NCBI RefSeq assembly: GCF_039724765.1
Contig: NZ_CP155729.1
Coordinates: 3,357,501 to 3,421,500 of the forward strand
Origin: Sagittula stellata E-37
Lineage (GTDB): Bacteria; Pseudomonadota; Alphaproteobacteria; Rhodobacterales; Rhodobacteraceae
Direction of reading: 5' to 3'
Length of the DNA: 64,000 nucleotides
Made by a program: the position numbers and the translations under genes
The notes under the pieces: generated by a model
Databases searched by the model: none
The model's input: the letters and a program-made list of their open reading frames with translations, nothing else
Told to the model about the DNA's origin: nothing
Part shown: positions 36,648-45,834 of the stretch, piece after piece
Numbering within the stretch: position 1 is the stretch's first letter
Layout of the letters: every line of letters begins with the position of its first letter

Positions 36648-37868
36648 TTAGCCCATATCGACGCCAAGGTGCTTGGCGACGGTGAAGATGTCCTTGTCGC
36701 CCCGGCCACAGAGGTTCATGCAGATGATGTGATCCTTGGGCAGCTCCGGCGCGATCTTCATCACGTGGGCCAATGCATGCGACGGTTCGAGCGCCGGGAT
36801 GATACCCTCGGTCTCGCAGCAGAGCTGGAACGCCTCCAGCGCCTCCTTGTCGGTGATCGCGACGTATTGCGCGCGACCGATCTCGTGCAGCCAGGCGTGC
36901 TCTGGCCCGATGCCCGGATAATCGAGCCCCGCGGAGATCGAGAAGCCTTCGAGGATCTGCCCGTCGTCGTCCTGAAGCAGGTAGGTGCGGTTGCCATGCA
37001 GAACCCCGGGGCGGCCGCCTGTCAGCGAAGCGCAGTGCTCCATCTTGTCGTTCACGCCCTTGCCGCCGGCTTCGACGCCGATGATCGAGACCTCCTTGTC
37101 GTCGAGGAACGGGTAGAACAGCCCCATGGCATTGGAGCCGCCGCCAATGGCGGCGATGATGGTGTCGGGCAGACGGCCCTCGGCCTCCATCATCTGTTCC
37201 CGGGCTTCCTTGCCGATGATCGCCTGGAAATCACGAACCATTGCCGGATACGGGTGCGGGCCCGCCACGGTGCCGATGCAGTAGAAGGTGTCGCGCACGT
37301 TGGTGACCCAGTCGCGCAGCGCGTCGTTCATGGCGTCCTTCAGCGTGCCGCGACCGGACGTCACGGGCACCACTTCGGCACCGAGCAGCTTCATGCGGAA
37401 GACGTTCGGTTGCTGGCGCTCGACGTCATGCGCGCCCATGTAGACCACGCACTTCAGGCCGAACTTGGCACAGACGGTGGCGGTGGCCACGCCGTGCTGC
37501 CCTGCCCCGGTTTCCGCGATGATGCGGGTCTTGCCCATGCGGCGGGCGAGAATGATCTGGCCCAGCACGTTGTTGATCTTGTGCGCGCCGGTGTGGTTCA
37601 GCTCGTCGCGCTTCATGTAGACCTTGGCACCGCCGAGACGCTCGGTCAGCCGTTCGGCGTAGTAGAGGGGCGACGGACGGCCGACGTAGTGCTTCCAGAG
37701 AAAGTCCATCTCGGCCCAGAAGCTGTCGTCGGTCTTGGCCTTCTCGTACTCCTCCTCAAGCGAGAGGATGAGCGGCATAAGCGTTTCCGACACGAAACGC
37801 CCTCCGAAGATGCCGAAGCGGCCCTTCTCGTCGGGGCCGGTCATGAAACTGTTAACGAGATCGTCCAT
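36648..37868 (-). CDS. trpB: Tryptophan synthase beta chain TrpB
   Basis: The 406-residue PLP subunit condenses indole with serine. Lys97 in [16 protein letters not shown] forms the Schiff base. [10 protein letters not shown] carries the catalytic Glu, GGGSNAMG binds the cofactor phosphate, and GRGDKD is near the C-terminus. GAGGAGAGG precedes the ATG of MDDLVNSF; an ATG 15 bases earlier is less well placed. Neither trpA nor trpF is adjacent. Confidence 0.97.
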   Translation of the reverse strand: MDDLVNSFMTGPDEKGRFGIFGGRFVSETLMPLILSLEEEYEKAKTDDSFWAEMDFLWKHYVGRPSPLYYAERLTERLGGAKVYMKRDELNHTGAHKINNVLGQIILARRMGKTRIIAETGAGQHGVATATVCAKFGLKCVVYMGAHDVERQQPNVFRMKLLGAEVVPVTSGRGTLKDAMNDALRDWVTNVRDTFYCIGTVAGPHPYPAMVRDFQAIIGKEAREQMMEAEGRLPDTIIAAIGGGSNAMGLFYPFLDDKEVSIIGVEAGGKGVNDKMEHCASLTGGRPGVLHGNRTYLLQDDDGQILEGFSISAGLDYPGIGPEHAWLHEIGRAQYVAITDKEALEAFQLCCETEGIIPALEPSHALAHVMKIAPELPKDHIICMNLCGRGDKDIFTVAKHLGVDMG

Positions 37869-37932
37869 AACGCCTCTCCTCATGTGTGTACCTGCGCTGA
37901 ATAGGGCATTTGAGCGCCCTTGGCGAGAGCGG

Positions 37933-39258
37933 TCAGGCCCGCGCCGCGGCCCTTTCCAACGCCGGATAGCGCAGTCCGAGCGTCACCCCCCGTGCGGTGA
38001 GGGCCACCAGAAGGGACAGCCACAGCCCGTGATTCTCCAGCGGTCCGATCAGGAGGAACACGCTGGCAAAGTAGCAGGCCGCCGAGATCACCATCATGTT
38101 GCGCATGTCGCCGGTGCGGGTCGCGCCGATGAAGATCCCGTCGAGCATCCACGACGCCAGCCCGACCAGCGGGGCCGCGACCATCCACGGCAGGTAGGTT
38201 CGCGCGACTTCGCGCACCGCCGGGTCGACGGCCATGATGTCGATGATGAACCCGCCGAGGAGCGCGAATCCAAGCGCGAAGATGACGTTGCAGATCAGCC
38301 CCCAAAGGCTTGTCATAAGCGCGGCGCGGCGGATGCGGTCGACCGCGCGGGCGCCCACCGCCTGCCCCACCAGTGCCTCCGCCGCGAAGGCGAAGCCGTC
38401 GAGCGCGTAGATCATGATGTGCAGGAATTGCAGCAGCACCTGGTTCGCGGCGAGGGTCACGTCGCCAAAGCGCCCGCCCAGAAGCAGGAAGGAGACCATG
38501 ACCGATTCCAGCAGCAGCGAACGGATCAGGATGTCGGTGTTGACCACCGCCATGCGCTTGAGCTTCAGGCGGTCGAAGACCCGGTCCCAGTCGCGCCATG
38601 CGGGCACGCGGAAGGCCGCGCGGCAGAGGAAAAGTCCCATTGCAAGACCTGACCATTCGGCGATGAAGGTCGCGGTGGCCACGCCGGAGACGCCCCAGCC
38701 CAACGACACGACGAACCACAGATCGAGGGCCACGTTGATGCCGTTCATCCAGAGCTGCAGCAGGAAAACGTCACGCGTGCGCTCCTGCGCAATCAACCAG
38801 CCGTTGATTCCGTAGATGGCGATGGCGGCGGGTGCGGACCAGATGCGGATGCGCATGTAGTCGCGGGCCAGCGCCTCGACCTCGGCGCTGGCGGGAGAGA
38901 CGGCAAAGGCCCCACGGTAGACCAGCGCCTGCAGGACGATCAGCGTGAATCCCCCGGCAAAGCCGATCATCAGAGCCCGGGTCAGGAGGGCCGCGACCTC
39001 GGGCCGGTTGCCCTCTCCGGCGGCCTGCGCGGTCAGCCCGGCGGTGCCCATCCGGAGGAAGCCGAAGATCCAGTAGATGGCGGTCAGCACGACGCTGCCC
39101 ACGCCCACGGCGGCGATCGGTTCGGGCGACGGGATCTGCCCGACTACGCCGGTGTCCACCGCCCCCAGAAGCGGCACGGTGATGTTGGCCAGAAGAATCG
39201 GCAGGGCAATCTTCAGCACCCGCGCATTGGTGATCGGTGCAAATGCGGGTGATGTCAT
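37933..39258 (-). CDS. MATE-family efflux transporter (DinF-like)
   Basis: The 441-residue protein with twelve predicted membrane helices is of the DinF branch of MATE antiporters ([30 protein letters not shown] near the N-terminus). It is unrelated in detail to the NorM-like copy at 21072. I start at MTSPAFAP; an ATG 24 bases earlier is possible. It lies upstream of trpB on the same strand with about 64 bases between, so cotranscription is possible but not obvious. Confidence 0.9.
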   Translation of the reverse strand: MTSPAFAPITNARVLKIALPILLANITVPLLGAVDTGVVGQIPSPEPIAAVGVGSVVLTAIYWIFGFLRMGTAGLTAQAAGEGNRPEVAALLTRALMIGFAGGFTLIVLQALVYRGAFAVSPASAEVEALARDYMRIRIWSAPAAIAIYGINGWLIAQERTRDVFLLQLWMNGINVALDLWFVVSLGWGVSGVATATFIAEWSGLAMGLFLCRAAFRVPAWRDWDRVFDRLKLKRMAVVNTDILIRSLLLESVMVSFLLLGGRFGDVTLAANQVLLQFLHIMIYALDGFAFAAEALVGQAVGARAVDRIRRAALMTSLWGLICNVIFALGFALLGGFIIDIMAVDPAVREVARTYLPWMVAAPLVGLASWMLDGIFIGATRTGDMRNMMVISAACYFASVFLLIGPLENHGLWLSLLVALTARGVTLGLRYPALERAAARA

Positions 39259-39352
39259 GCCGTTTCCCTTCGGGTCCTGCACCGTTTCTTGAAACGATGC
39301 CGCCGGGAGGTCAAGGCGATGGGCCGCGCACTGTTGCGCGGTGCCGGAGGGC

Positions 39353-39865
39353 CTAGCCCTGCTGGCCGCGCGGCATCAGGAAATGGGCGGTGGCCTGTGC
39401 GAAGGGGCGGTCGCGGTTGTCCTGCCATGCCTCTGCCTGGACAGAGGCGTAGCGGCGTCCGGAGCGGGTGACCCGGGCGCGCCCGTAGGCATCGCGCGGC
39501 AGGCCCGACCGCAGGTAATCCACTGTAAAGTCGATGGTCTTGGGCAGGCGGGGCAACTGGCCGGAGGCCATGGCATCGAGATCCAGCGCGCCGGCTTCGA
39601 GGTCGCCCCAGAGCCACGTCCAGTTGAGCGTGACCATGGCGGTGACTTCCAGAAAGGCCGCTGTCACGCCGCCGTGGATCGCGGGCAGGAAGGGGTTGCC
39701 GATCAGGTCCTCGCGGAACGGCAGCACGGCGGTCAGTTCGTCCCCGCGGCGGTCGAAGGTCACACCGAGGTAGGCGATGTAGGGCACGCCGGAGACCAGC
39801 GCGGACAGGGCCGCATCGCGGCGCTGCTTGACGACCTGGACGGGTTCGGGGGCGGCGCGCGTCAT
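39353..39865 (-). CDS. PaaI-family hotdog thioesterase
   Basis: The 170-residue hotdog-fold protein has the family motif PAIHGGVTAAFLEVTAMVTL (about residues 61-80), where a Glu replaces the acidic residue of the usual GG-x-x-x-x-L-x-D pattern. An insertion of about 15 residues follows the central helix. It probably hydrolyses an acyl-CoA. Its start overlaps the stop of a second PaaI-like gene (ATGA), so the two form a tandem pair. Confidence 0.85.
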   Translation of the reverse strand: MTRAAPEPVQVVKQRRDAALSALVSGVPYIAYLGVTFDRRGDELTAVLPFREDLIGNPFLPAIHGGVTAAFLEVTAMVTLNWTWLWGDLEAGALDLDAMASGQLPRLPKTIDFTVDYLRSGLPRDAYGRARVTRSGRRYASVQAEAWQDNRDRPFAQATAHFLMPRGQQG

Positions 39866-40314
39866 GTCATGTCTCCGCGATCTTTCTGGTTGGGCGCCTG
39901 TTCGACGGTGAACGTCCCCGTCGCGGTGGCCACCGGCCGTTCGGTGTCGTCGTCACAGGCCGTGGCGCGGATGAAGGCCACCGAGCGCGTGATGTGGTAA
40001 CATTCGGCCCGCGCGGTTACGGTCTGGCCGGGTGACGCCGGACGCATGTAGTCGATGCGCAAACTGATCGTGGCGGTCCCTGCGGGGGCGCGCGGATGGC
40101 TCATGACCGCGGCGCCCGAGCAGGTGTCCATCAGCGCCGAGACAGCGCCGCCGTGGATCACCCCGCTTTCCGGATCGCCGATGAAGCGGCTGTCGTAGGG
40201 CATCTCGATCACCGCGATGCCTTCGCCGATATCGACGATGTGCATGCCGAGCGCCTTGGCATGGGGGATCGTTTCGATGAATTGCCGCGCGATGCGGGCC
40301 TTGTCGGCGGTCAT
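39862..40314 (-). CDS. PaaI-family hotdog thioesterase
   Basis: This 150-residue hotdog thioesterase carries the complete motif SGVIHGGAVSALMDTCSGAAV with the acidic Asp of the PaaI clade. The second strand region, ATISLRIDYMRPASPGQTV, is typical. I start at MTADKAR, 7 bases after AGAGG. It is the first gene of a two-thioesterase unit that is divergent from the MerR genes and the beta-oxidation cluster. Confidence 0.87.
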   Translation of the reverse strand: MTADKARIARQFIETIPHAKALGMHIVDIGEGIAVIEMPYDSRFIGDPESGVIHGGAVSALMDTCSGAAVMSHPRAPAGTATISLRIDYMRPASPGQTVTARAECYHITRSVAFIRATACDDDTERPVATATGTFTVEQAPNQKDRGDMT

Positions 40315-40443
40315 GGGCATACCTCTTGCGGCGTATCGGGGGGACGGTGGCATGCCGCTCAAAAAGGGTCAATCGACCAGCCAATCTTGCCAGAGGCGAC
40401 GCAGCGGCATAGCGTTCGGCGTGTATGAGCTGGAGTATGTGGG

Positions 40444-40815
40444 ATGGGCAATGTGCGGTTGAGCTTCAAGGAAATGTGCGCGAAGTTCGATGTCACGCCG
40501 CGCACACTGCGGTATTACGAATATATCGAACTGCTCTCGCCGGAGCGGGAAGGCCGCGCCCGGTTCTACGGCGCGCGGGAAGTCGCCCGGATGACGCTGA
40601 TCCTGCGCGGCCGCAAGTTCGGCTTCCCGCTGGAGGACATCCGGCAGTGGCTGACCATCTATGAAAAAGACGGCAACCAGGCGCAGATGCGCGCATGGGT
40701 TGTGCTCGCGGACAAGCAGCTCAAAGAACTCGAAGAACAGAAACAGCAGATCGAAGAAGCGCTCACCGAACTCAAAGCGCTTCGGGACGAAACCGCGCAC
40801 TCGCTCGATTCGTGA
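40444..40815 (+). CDS. MerR-family transcriptional regulator
   Basis: The 123-residue protein has an N-terminal MerR winged helix (residues 7-75; FDVTPRTLRYYEYIELLSP ... RKFGFPLEDIRQWL) and a C-terminal dimerisation coiled coil (about 85-118). It lacks metal-binding cysteines. It is clearly a paralogue of the next gene. MerR regulators of this short type control acyl-CoA and branched-chain catabolic genes in proteobacteria, which fits the downstream cluster. Confidence 0.9.
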   Translation: MGNVRLSFKEMCAKFDVTPRTLRYYEYIELLSPEREGRARFYGAREVARMTLILRGRKFGFPLEDIRQWLTIYEKDGNQAQMRAWVVLADKQLKELEEQKQQIEEALTELKALRDETAHSLDS

Positions 40816-41054
40816 CGGTTCCCGCTGCCGAAGCGGTTTGAGCGCTCATCTTATGCGGGTAAGGTTTACCTTACCGACGCCCTGCGTGACCCCTGTAACA
40901 TTGTTGCCATGTGTGCGTTGCGGCCTTGCAGGAAGTTACGTCAGTTACGATGTGACGCAGCGTACGAGTTACGTCATGTAAAATTCCCATTGTAAGAATG
41001 GATCGAAATACGCACCTCGGGCGTCTCCTTCATGAGAAACCGAGGAAAGCGGAC
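40816..41054 (+). promoter_or_regulatory. Regulatory region with repeated GTTACGTCA elements
   Basis: GTTACGTCA occurs twice as a direct repeat (40935-40943 and 40968-40976, 33 bases apart). A further GTTACG (40944-40949) and GTGACG/GCGTAC half-sites lie between, and the second copy forms TTAC-GTCAT-GTAA, an imperfect palindrome. The elements lie just upstream of the second MerR gene and the beta-oxidation genes and are good candidates for a MerR operator. Confidence 0.5.
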
Positions 41055-41459
41055 ATGACCGAAGACAAGACAATGACAATTAGGGAGATGTGCGACGCCT
41101 ACGAGGTGACCCCCCGAACCCTGCGTTTTTATGAGCAGAAAGAGCTTTTGGCCCCCATCCGGGACGGACAGAAGCGGCTTTACACGAAACGCGAACGGGC
41201 ACGCCTTGTGCTGATTCTCCGCGGCAAGCGCTTCGGGTTCAGCCTTGAGGACATTCGCCAGCTCCTGGACCTATACGAACTGGGCGACCAGCAGCGCACG
41301 CAACTGGAAAAAGCCTACGAAATTGCCGAAGCGCGTCTGGAGGAGATGATCCGCCAACGCAACGACCTCGACAGCGCGATCGTCGAGCTGAGGGAACAGA
41401 TGCAATGGGGCGAGAAGATGCTTGCCTCCATGGAAGAGAAGAAGGCGGCGGCAGAGTAG
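41055..41459 (+). CDS. MerR-family transcriptional regulator of the beta-oxidation cluster
   Basis: The 134-residue MerR protein has a winged helix (residues 6-78; YEVTPRTLRFYEQKELLAP ... KRFGFSLEDIRQLL) and a coiled-coil C-terminus. It is about half identical by eye to the MerR protein encoded 240 bases upstream. GAGG at 9 bases supports the ATG of MTEDKTM over an upstream one. It is 56 bases before the first acyl-CoA dehydrogenase gene, so it probably regulates that operon. Confidence 0.9.
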   Translation: MTEDKTMTIREMCDAYEVTPRTLRFYEQKELLAPIRDGQKRLYTKRERARLVLILRGKRFGFSLEDIRQLLDLYELGDQQRTQLEKAYEIAEARLEEMIRQRNDLDSAIVELREQMQWGEKMLASMEEKKAAAE

Positions 41460-41515
41460 ATGTCCCGCTGAACGACCGGCGCGCCGACCTGCGCGCAGGA
41501 TGAAGGGAGAGAGAC

Positions 41516-43297
41516 ATGCCGACTTACAATGCCCCCGTGAAGGACCAGATGTTCGTTCTCAACGACGTCCTGAAGATCGGCACGGCGGACATACCAGGAT
41601 ACGAGGACCTGGACAGGGATACTGTCCAAGCGATCCTGGACGAGGCGGGAAAGGTCGCACGCGACGTGCTGGCACCGCTGAACGTGGTCGGCGACACGGA
41701 AGGATGCGTTCTCGAAAACGGCGTGGTTCGCACGCCGAAGGGGTTCAAGGACGCGTTCGACCAGGTGCGGGAGGGCGGCTGGACGGCGCTCGACTGCGAT
41801 CCGGAATTTGGCGGCCAGGGTTTGCCCTATGTGGTCGCTACGGCAGTGGGCGAGCAGTTCTCGGCCGCGAACATGGCTTTCAACATGTACCAGGGGCTCA
41901 CTCACGGCGCCTACTCGGCCATCCACACTCACGGGACCGAAGACCAGAAAGCCACGTTCCTGCCGCGCATGGTGACCTGTGAATGGACAGGCACCATGAA
42001 CTTGACGGAGCCGCATTGCGGCACCGACCTCGGCCTGATGCGCACGAAGGCCGAACCTCAGGACGACGGCAGCCACAAGATCACCGGGCAGAAGATCTTC
42101 ATCTCGGCCGGCGACCACGACATGTCCGACAACGTCGTCCATCTCGTGCTGGCGAAGATCCCCGGGGGCCCCGACGGCATCAAGGGCGTATCGCTGTTCA
42201 TCGTGCCGAAATTCCTCGTGAACGAGGACGGCAGCCTTGGCGACCGCAACGCCGTCTCGGTCGGCAAGATCGAAGAGAAGATGGGCATCCACGGCAACTC
42301 CACCTGCGTCATGAACTACGACGGGGCGACGGGCTATCTGCTGGGCGAGGCGCACAAGGGGATGCGCGCCATGTTCACCATGATGAACGAGGCCCGGCTG
42401 GGCGTGGGACTGCAGGGCTATGCGCAGGCCGAGGTGGCCTACCAGAACGCGCTGGCCTATGCCAAGGACCGGCTTCAGGGCCGCGACGTGACGGGGGCAA
42501 AGAACCCGGACGGCCCGGCCGATCCGCTGATCGTGCACCCCGACATCCGCCGGTCCCTGATGGACCAGAAGTCGTTCGTCGAGGGCGCGCGGGCCTTCGT
42601 CTACTGGGGTGCCGCGATGATCGACCGGGCGCACCGCAATTCGGACAAGGACGCGGACGGGCTGATCTCGCTGATGACGCCGGTCATCAAGGGCTTCCTG
42701 ACCGACCGGGGCTTCGACATGTGCACGCAGGCGCAGCAGGTCTACGGCGGCCACGGCTACATCGAGGAATGGGGTATGTCGCAGTTCGCCCGCGATGCCC
42801 GGATCGCGATGATCTACGAAGGCGCGAACGGCGTTCAGGCGCTGGACCTCGTGGGGCGCAAGCTGGCGCAGGACGGCGGCAAGCACGTCATGGCCTTCTT
42901 CGACATGGTGAAATCCTACCTCGCCGAAGCCAAGGGCAAGGACGAGGCCTTCGACAAGGCGTTCCTCGATCCGCTGAAGGCCGCATCGAAGGACCTACAG
43001 GGCGCTGGCATGTACTTCATGCAGAACGGCATGAAGACTCCGAACGCGGCGCTGGCGGGGTCCTATGACTTCATGCACCTCTTCGGGCACGTCTGCCTCG
43101 GCCTGATGTGGGCGAAGATGGCCGAAGCCGCGAACGAGGTGCTGGCGTCGGGCGCCGGGGATGCCGAGTTCCTCAAGGCGAAGATCGACACGGGGCGCTA
43201 CTACATGGCGCGGCAACTGCCGATGACGGCGACGCACCTGAAGCGGATCGAGAGCGGCGCGGAGCCCGTGATGGCGCTTGAGGCGGAGGCCTTTTGA
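41516..43297 (+). CDS. Acyl-CoA dehydrogenase, DmdC-like (long form)
   Basis: The 593-residue FAD enzyme is of the long acyl-CoA dehydrogenase subfamily, which has an extra C-terminal helical domain (about residues 465-590). It includes 3-methylmercaptopropionyl-CoA dehydrogenase (DmdC). FAD/substrate loops are [20 protein letters not shown] and [10 protein letters not shown]. The catalytic base is Glu435 in [15 protein letters not shown], the same position I recall for DmdC. The neighbouring thiolase and FadB argue for general acyl-CoA beta-oxidation instead, so DMSP catabolism is only a possibility. AGGGAGAGAG precedes the ATG. Confidence 0.9.
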   Translation: MPTYNAPVKDQMFVLNDVLKIGTADIPGYEDLDRDTVQAILDEAGKVARDVLAPLNVVGDTEGCVLENGVVRTPKGFKDAFDQVREGGWTALDCDPEFGGQGLPYVVATAVGEQFSAANMAFNMYQGLTHGAYSAIHTHGTEDQKATFLPRMVTCEWTGTMNLTEPHCGTDLGLMRTKAEPQDDGSHKITGQKIFISAGDHDMSDNVVHLVLAKIPGGPDGIKGVSLFIVPKFLVNEDGSLGDRNAVSVGKIEEKMGIHGNSTCVMNYDGATGYLLGEAHKGMRAMFTMMNEARLGVGLQGYAQAEVAYQNALAYAKDRLQGRDVTGAKNPDGPADPLIVHPDIRRSLMDQKSFVEGARAFVYWGAAMIDRAHRNSDKDADGLISLMTPVIKGFLTDRGFDMCTQAQQVYGGHGYIEEWGMSQFARDARIAMIYEGANGVQALDLVGRKLAQDGGKHVMAFFDMVKSYLAEAKGKDEAFDKAFLDPLKAASKDLQGAGMYFMQNGMKTPNAALAGSYDFMHLFGHVCLGLMWAKMAEAANEVLASGAGDAEFLKAKIDTGRYYMARQLPMTATHLKRIESGAEPVMALEAEAF

Positions 43298-43303
43298 AGG
43301 GAA

Positions 43304-43322
43304 GGTGGGGTACAACCCCACC
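43304..43322. repeat. Short hairpin repeat GGTGGGG-TACAA-CCCCACC
   Basis: A perfect 7-bp palindromic stem with a 5-base loop sits 7 bases after the acyl-CoA dehydrogenase stop and just before the small gene at 43340. There is no T run, so it is not a classical terminator. It resembles short palindromic intergenic repeats of Rhodobacterales genomes (recalled, not checked). Confidence 0.6.
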
Positions 43323-43339
43323 CTACCCCGGAGCTGCCC

Positions 43340-43552
43340 GTGCCCAAACGTTTTCGCCTGACCCGACGCTTCCCGGTGGCCATGACGGAAGACGGCTACC
43401 GCAAGCTGAGGGCCTTTGCGCAGGAAGCCGGGCTGGACGAGGGAGAGGCGCTGTCCTTCCTCTTCGAACACTTCGAGAGCGTCACGGACGAAGATGCGCT
43501 GGCCCACCGCCTGCGCCTGTTCAATGCCGAGTTGGAGTCTCGAAAACGATAA
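43340..43552 (+). CDS. Small conserved-looking protein between two acyl-CoA dehydrogenase genes
   Basis: The 70-residue basic protein starts with GTG (or the ATG 42 bases later). The sequence PKRFRLTRRFPVAMTEDGYRKLRAFAQEAGLDEGEALSFLFEHFE suggests a short strand followed by two helices, reminiscent of ribbon-helix-helix proteins. The codon pattern matches its neighbours and the gene is in step with the operon. I cannot assign a family. Confidence 0.62.
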   Translation: MPKRFRLTRRFPVAMTEDGYRKLRAFAQEAGLDEGEALSFLFEHFESVTDEDALAHRLRLFNAELESRKR

Positions 43553-43612
43553 GCCCCATGCGCCGACAGCGCCCGGGGCGGATGACCGCCAGAACCGGAT
43601 GAAAGACTTCTG

Positions 43613-44746
43613 ATGACCTGGATGACCGACGAACACGCCATGCTGGCGGAGATGACGCGAAAGTTCATCGAGACCGAGTGGCAGCCGCTTTTCGAAAAGT
43701 GGCGCAAGCAGGGCCAGATGGACCGGGAGACATGGACGCAGGCCGGGGAGCTCGGTCTGCTCTGTCCCTCGGTGCCCGAGGAATACGGCGGCGCCGGCGG
43801 CGACTTCGGCCACGAAGCGGTGATCCTGATCGAGGCGGCACGCGCCAACCTCGCGTCGTGGGGACACGGCATACACTCCGGCATCGTGGCCCATTACATC
43901 CTGGCCTACGGCACAGAGGAGCAGAAGGCGCGCTGGCTGCCGAAAATGGTGACGGGCGAACTGGTGGGCGCGCTGGCGATGACCGAACCCTCGGGCGGCT
44001 CGGACGTGCAGAACCTGAAGACACGTGCGGTGCGCGATGGAAACGTCTACCGGCTCTCGGGTCAGAAGACGTTCATCACCAACGGCCAGCACGCCAACCT
44101 GATCGTGGTGGCCGCAAAGACCGACCCGTCGCAGGGCTCGAAGGGCACCTCGCTGATGGTGGTGGAAACCGACGGCGCAGCGGGCTTCACCCGCGGCCGC
44201 AACCTCGAAAAGATCGGCTGCCACGCGGCGGACACCTCGGAGCTGTTCTTCGACGACGTGGCGTTGCCGCCGGAGAACCTGCTGGGGGGCGAGGAAGGCC
44301 AGGGCTTCTACCAGATGATGAAGCAGCTCCCCCAGGAGCGCCTGATCATCGGCTGCGGCGCAGTGGGCGCGATGAAAGGCGCGATGGAGCGCACGGTCCG
44401 CTACTGCAAGGAACGCGAGGCCTTCGGCGGCCCACTGACCCAGTTCCAGAACACCCGCTTCAAGCTGGCCGAATGCGCAACAAAGACGTCGGTGGCACGT
44501 GCGTTTCTCGACGCATGCATGGCAGATCACCTCAACGGCACGCTGACGGTCGAGAAAGCCGCAATGGCGAAGTACTGGCTGAGCGACACACAAGGCGAGG
44601 TGCTGGACGAGTGCCTGCAACTGCACGGCGGCTACGGTTACATGCAGGAATACGCTGTGGCGGAGATGTGGACCGATGCCCGGGTGCAACGCATCTACGG
44701 CGGCACGAACGAAATCATGAAGGAACTGATTGCGCGCGCCCTCTGA
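43613..44746 (+). CDS. Acyl-CoA dehydrogenase (long-chain type)
   Basis: The 377-residue flavoenzyme introduces a trans-2 double bond into acyl-CoA. Signatures are [37 protein letters not shown] and the C-terminal [33 protein letters not shown]. The usual Glu of IYEGTNE is Gly. The catalytic base is instead Glu242 in LPQERLII, the arrangement of long-chain and isovaleryl-type dehydrogenases. Its start (ATG at 43613) is about 60 bases after the small gene. Confidence 0.93.
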   Translation: MTWMTDEHAMLAEMTRKFIETEWQPLFEKWRKQGQMDRETWTQAGELGLLCPSVPEEYGGAGGDFGHEAVILIEAARANLASWGHGIHSGIVAHYILAYGTEEQKARWLPKMVTGELVGALAMTEPSGGSDVQNLKTRAVRDGNVYRLSGQKTFITNGQHANLIVVAAKTDPSQGSKGTSLMVVETDGAAGFTRGRNLEKIGCHAADTSELFFDDVALPPENLLGGEEGQGFYQMMKQLPQERLIIGCGAVGAMKGAMERTVRYCKEREAFGGPLTQFQNTRFKLAECATKTSVARAFLDACMADHLNGTLTVEKAAMAKYWLSDTQGEVLDECLQLHGGYGYMQEYAVAEMWTDARVQRIYGGTNEIMKELIARAL

Positions 44747-45067
44747 CGACGGCGCGCGTGGCGAGGGAGGAATTCGAGTATTTGGAAAGCAGAGAAACAG
44801 GAAGGTCGCACATCTGAACCCCGCTCCGGGGCGGCGGTCGACCTTCCTGCCTTGCCTGCGCCTTTGGCGAGATGCAGGGCTTCTCCGCTTGCGGTCATCG
44901 GCTCTCCAGCCTGTACCGCCACAAGAGGATCGGGCATCGGAGTTAACGCCCGCTTACCAGGGAAGCGCTCTCGTGCTTCTTTGCTTCGAAAATACTCCAC
45001 GGGGGTCCGGGGGGTGTGAAACCCCCGGTCCTGCACGGGACACAGGCGCTTTGGGAGGTGCTGCGAT
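44747..45067. repeat. 321-base gap bounded by an imperfect inverted repeat
   Basis: No gene is visible. GAGTATTTGGAAAGCAGAGAAA (44776-44797) and the reverse complement of 44976-44998 match at 17 of 22 positions, bracketing about 220 bases. Inside is a nested hairpin: GGAAGGTCG (44800-44808) with CGACCTTCC (44839-44847), enclosing CCCCG/CGGGG. The inner hairpin may end transcription of the acyl-CoA dehydrogenase gene. The outer repeats look like the ends of an intergenic repeat element. Confidence 0.5.
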
Positions 45068-45706
45068 ATGACGATGACACTCTACTGCTTTGGCGAGTCG
45101 GGCCATTCCTACAAGGCCGCGCTGGCGCTGCAGCTTGCGGGACTGGACTGGACGGCGCAGAAGGTCGACTTCTTCGCGGGCGAGACGCGCGGTGCGGCGT
45201 ACCGCGCCGAGGTCAACGAGATGGGCGAATGTCCGGTGTTGGTCGACGGCGACGTGAAGCTGAGCCAGTCCGGCGTGATCCAGCAGTACCTTTCGGACAC
45301 CTACGGCCATTTCGGCGGCACGACGCCTGAAGAGAAGCTCGAGGTGCTGAGGTGGGTGCTTTGGGACAATCACAAGCTGTCCTCGATGGCCGGCATGACG
45401 CGGTTCCTGATGAACTTCCTGCCGGAGAACAAGCGCCCGGCGGAGGTGATCGCCTTCAATCAGGGGCGGCTCAAGTCGGCTTACGGCATCCTCGACGCGC
45501 ATCTGAAGGGGCGCGACTGGATCGTGGGGGGCGGACCGACCAATGCCGATCTGACCTGTTGCGGGTATCTCTATTACCCCGAGCCTTTCGGCTTCGACCG
45601 TGCCGAGTGGCCGGAGATCGACCGCTGGCTTGGCAATATCGCAGCCCTGGACGGCTGGAAGGCACCTTACGACCTGATGCCGGGATCCCCGGCGGACCGG
45701 GCCTGA
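45068..45706 (+). CDS. Glutathione S-transferase family protein
   Basis: The 212-residue protein has an N-terminal thioredoxin-fold GST domain (residues 1-82, LYCFGESGHSYKAALALQLAGLDW ... GECPVLVDGDVKLSQSGVIQQYL; the QSG motif binds the gamma-glutamyl group) and an all-helical C-terminal domain. Being embedded in a beta-oxidation cluster suggests conjugation or detoxification of an intermediate of that pathway. GGAGG precedes the ATG. The substrate is unknown. Confidence 0.88.
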   Translation: MTMTLYCFGESGHSYKAALALQLAGLDWTAQKVDFFAGETRGAAYRAEVNEMGECPVLVDGDVKLSQSGVIQQYLSDTYGHFGGTTPEEKLEVLRWVLWDNHKLSSMAGMTRFLMNFLPENKRPAEVIAFNQGRLKSAYGILDAHLKGRDWIVGGGPTNADLTCCGYLYYPEPFGFDRAEWPEIDRWLGNIAALDGWKAPYDLMPGSPADRA

Positions 45707-45834
45707 GGGATGCTCGGGGCGGCGGGTCGGCACGGCGGCGGTTCCCGGGGTTTTCCGGGTGATCTGGCCGGCACCTTTCCGCTCGCCGCGGTGGTGAAGA
45801 ATTCGAACAAGACGACGATGAAAGGACGGGTCTC

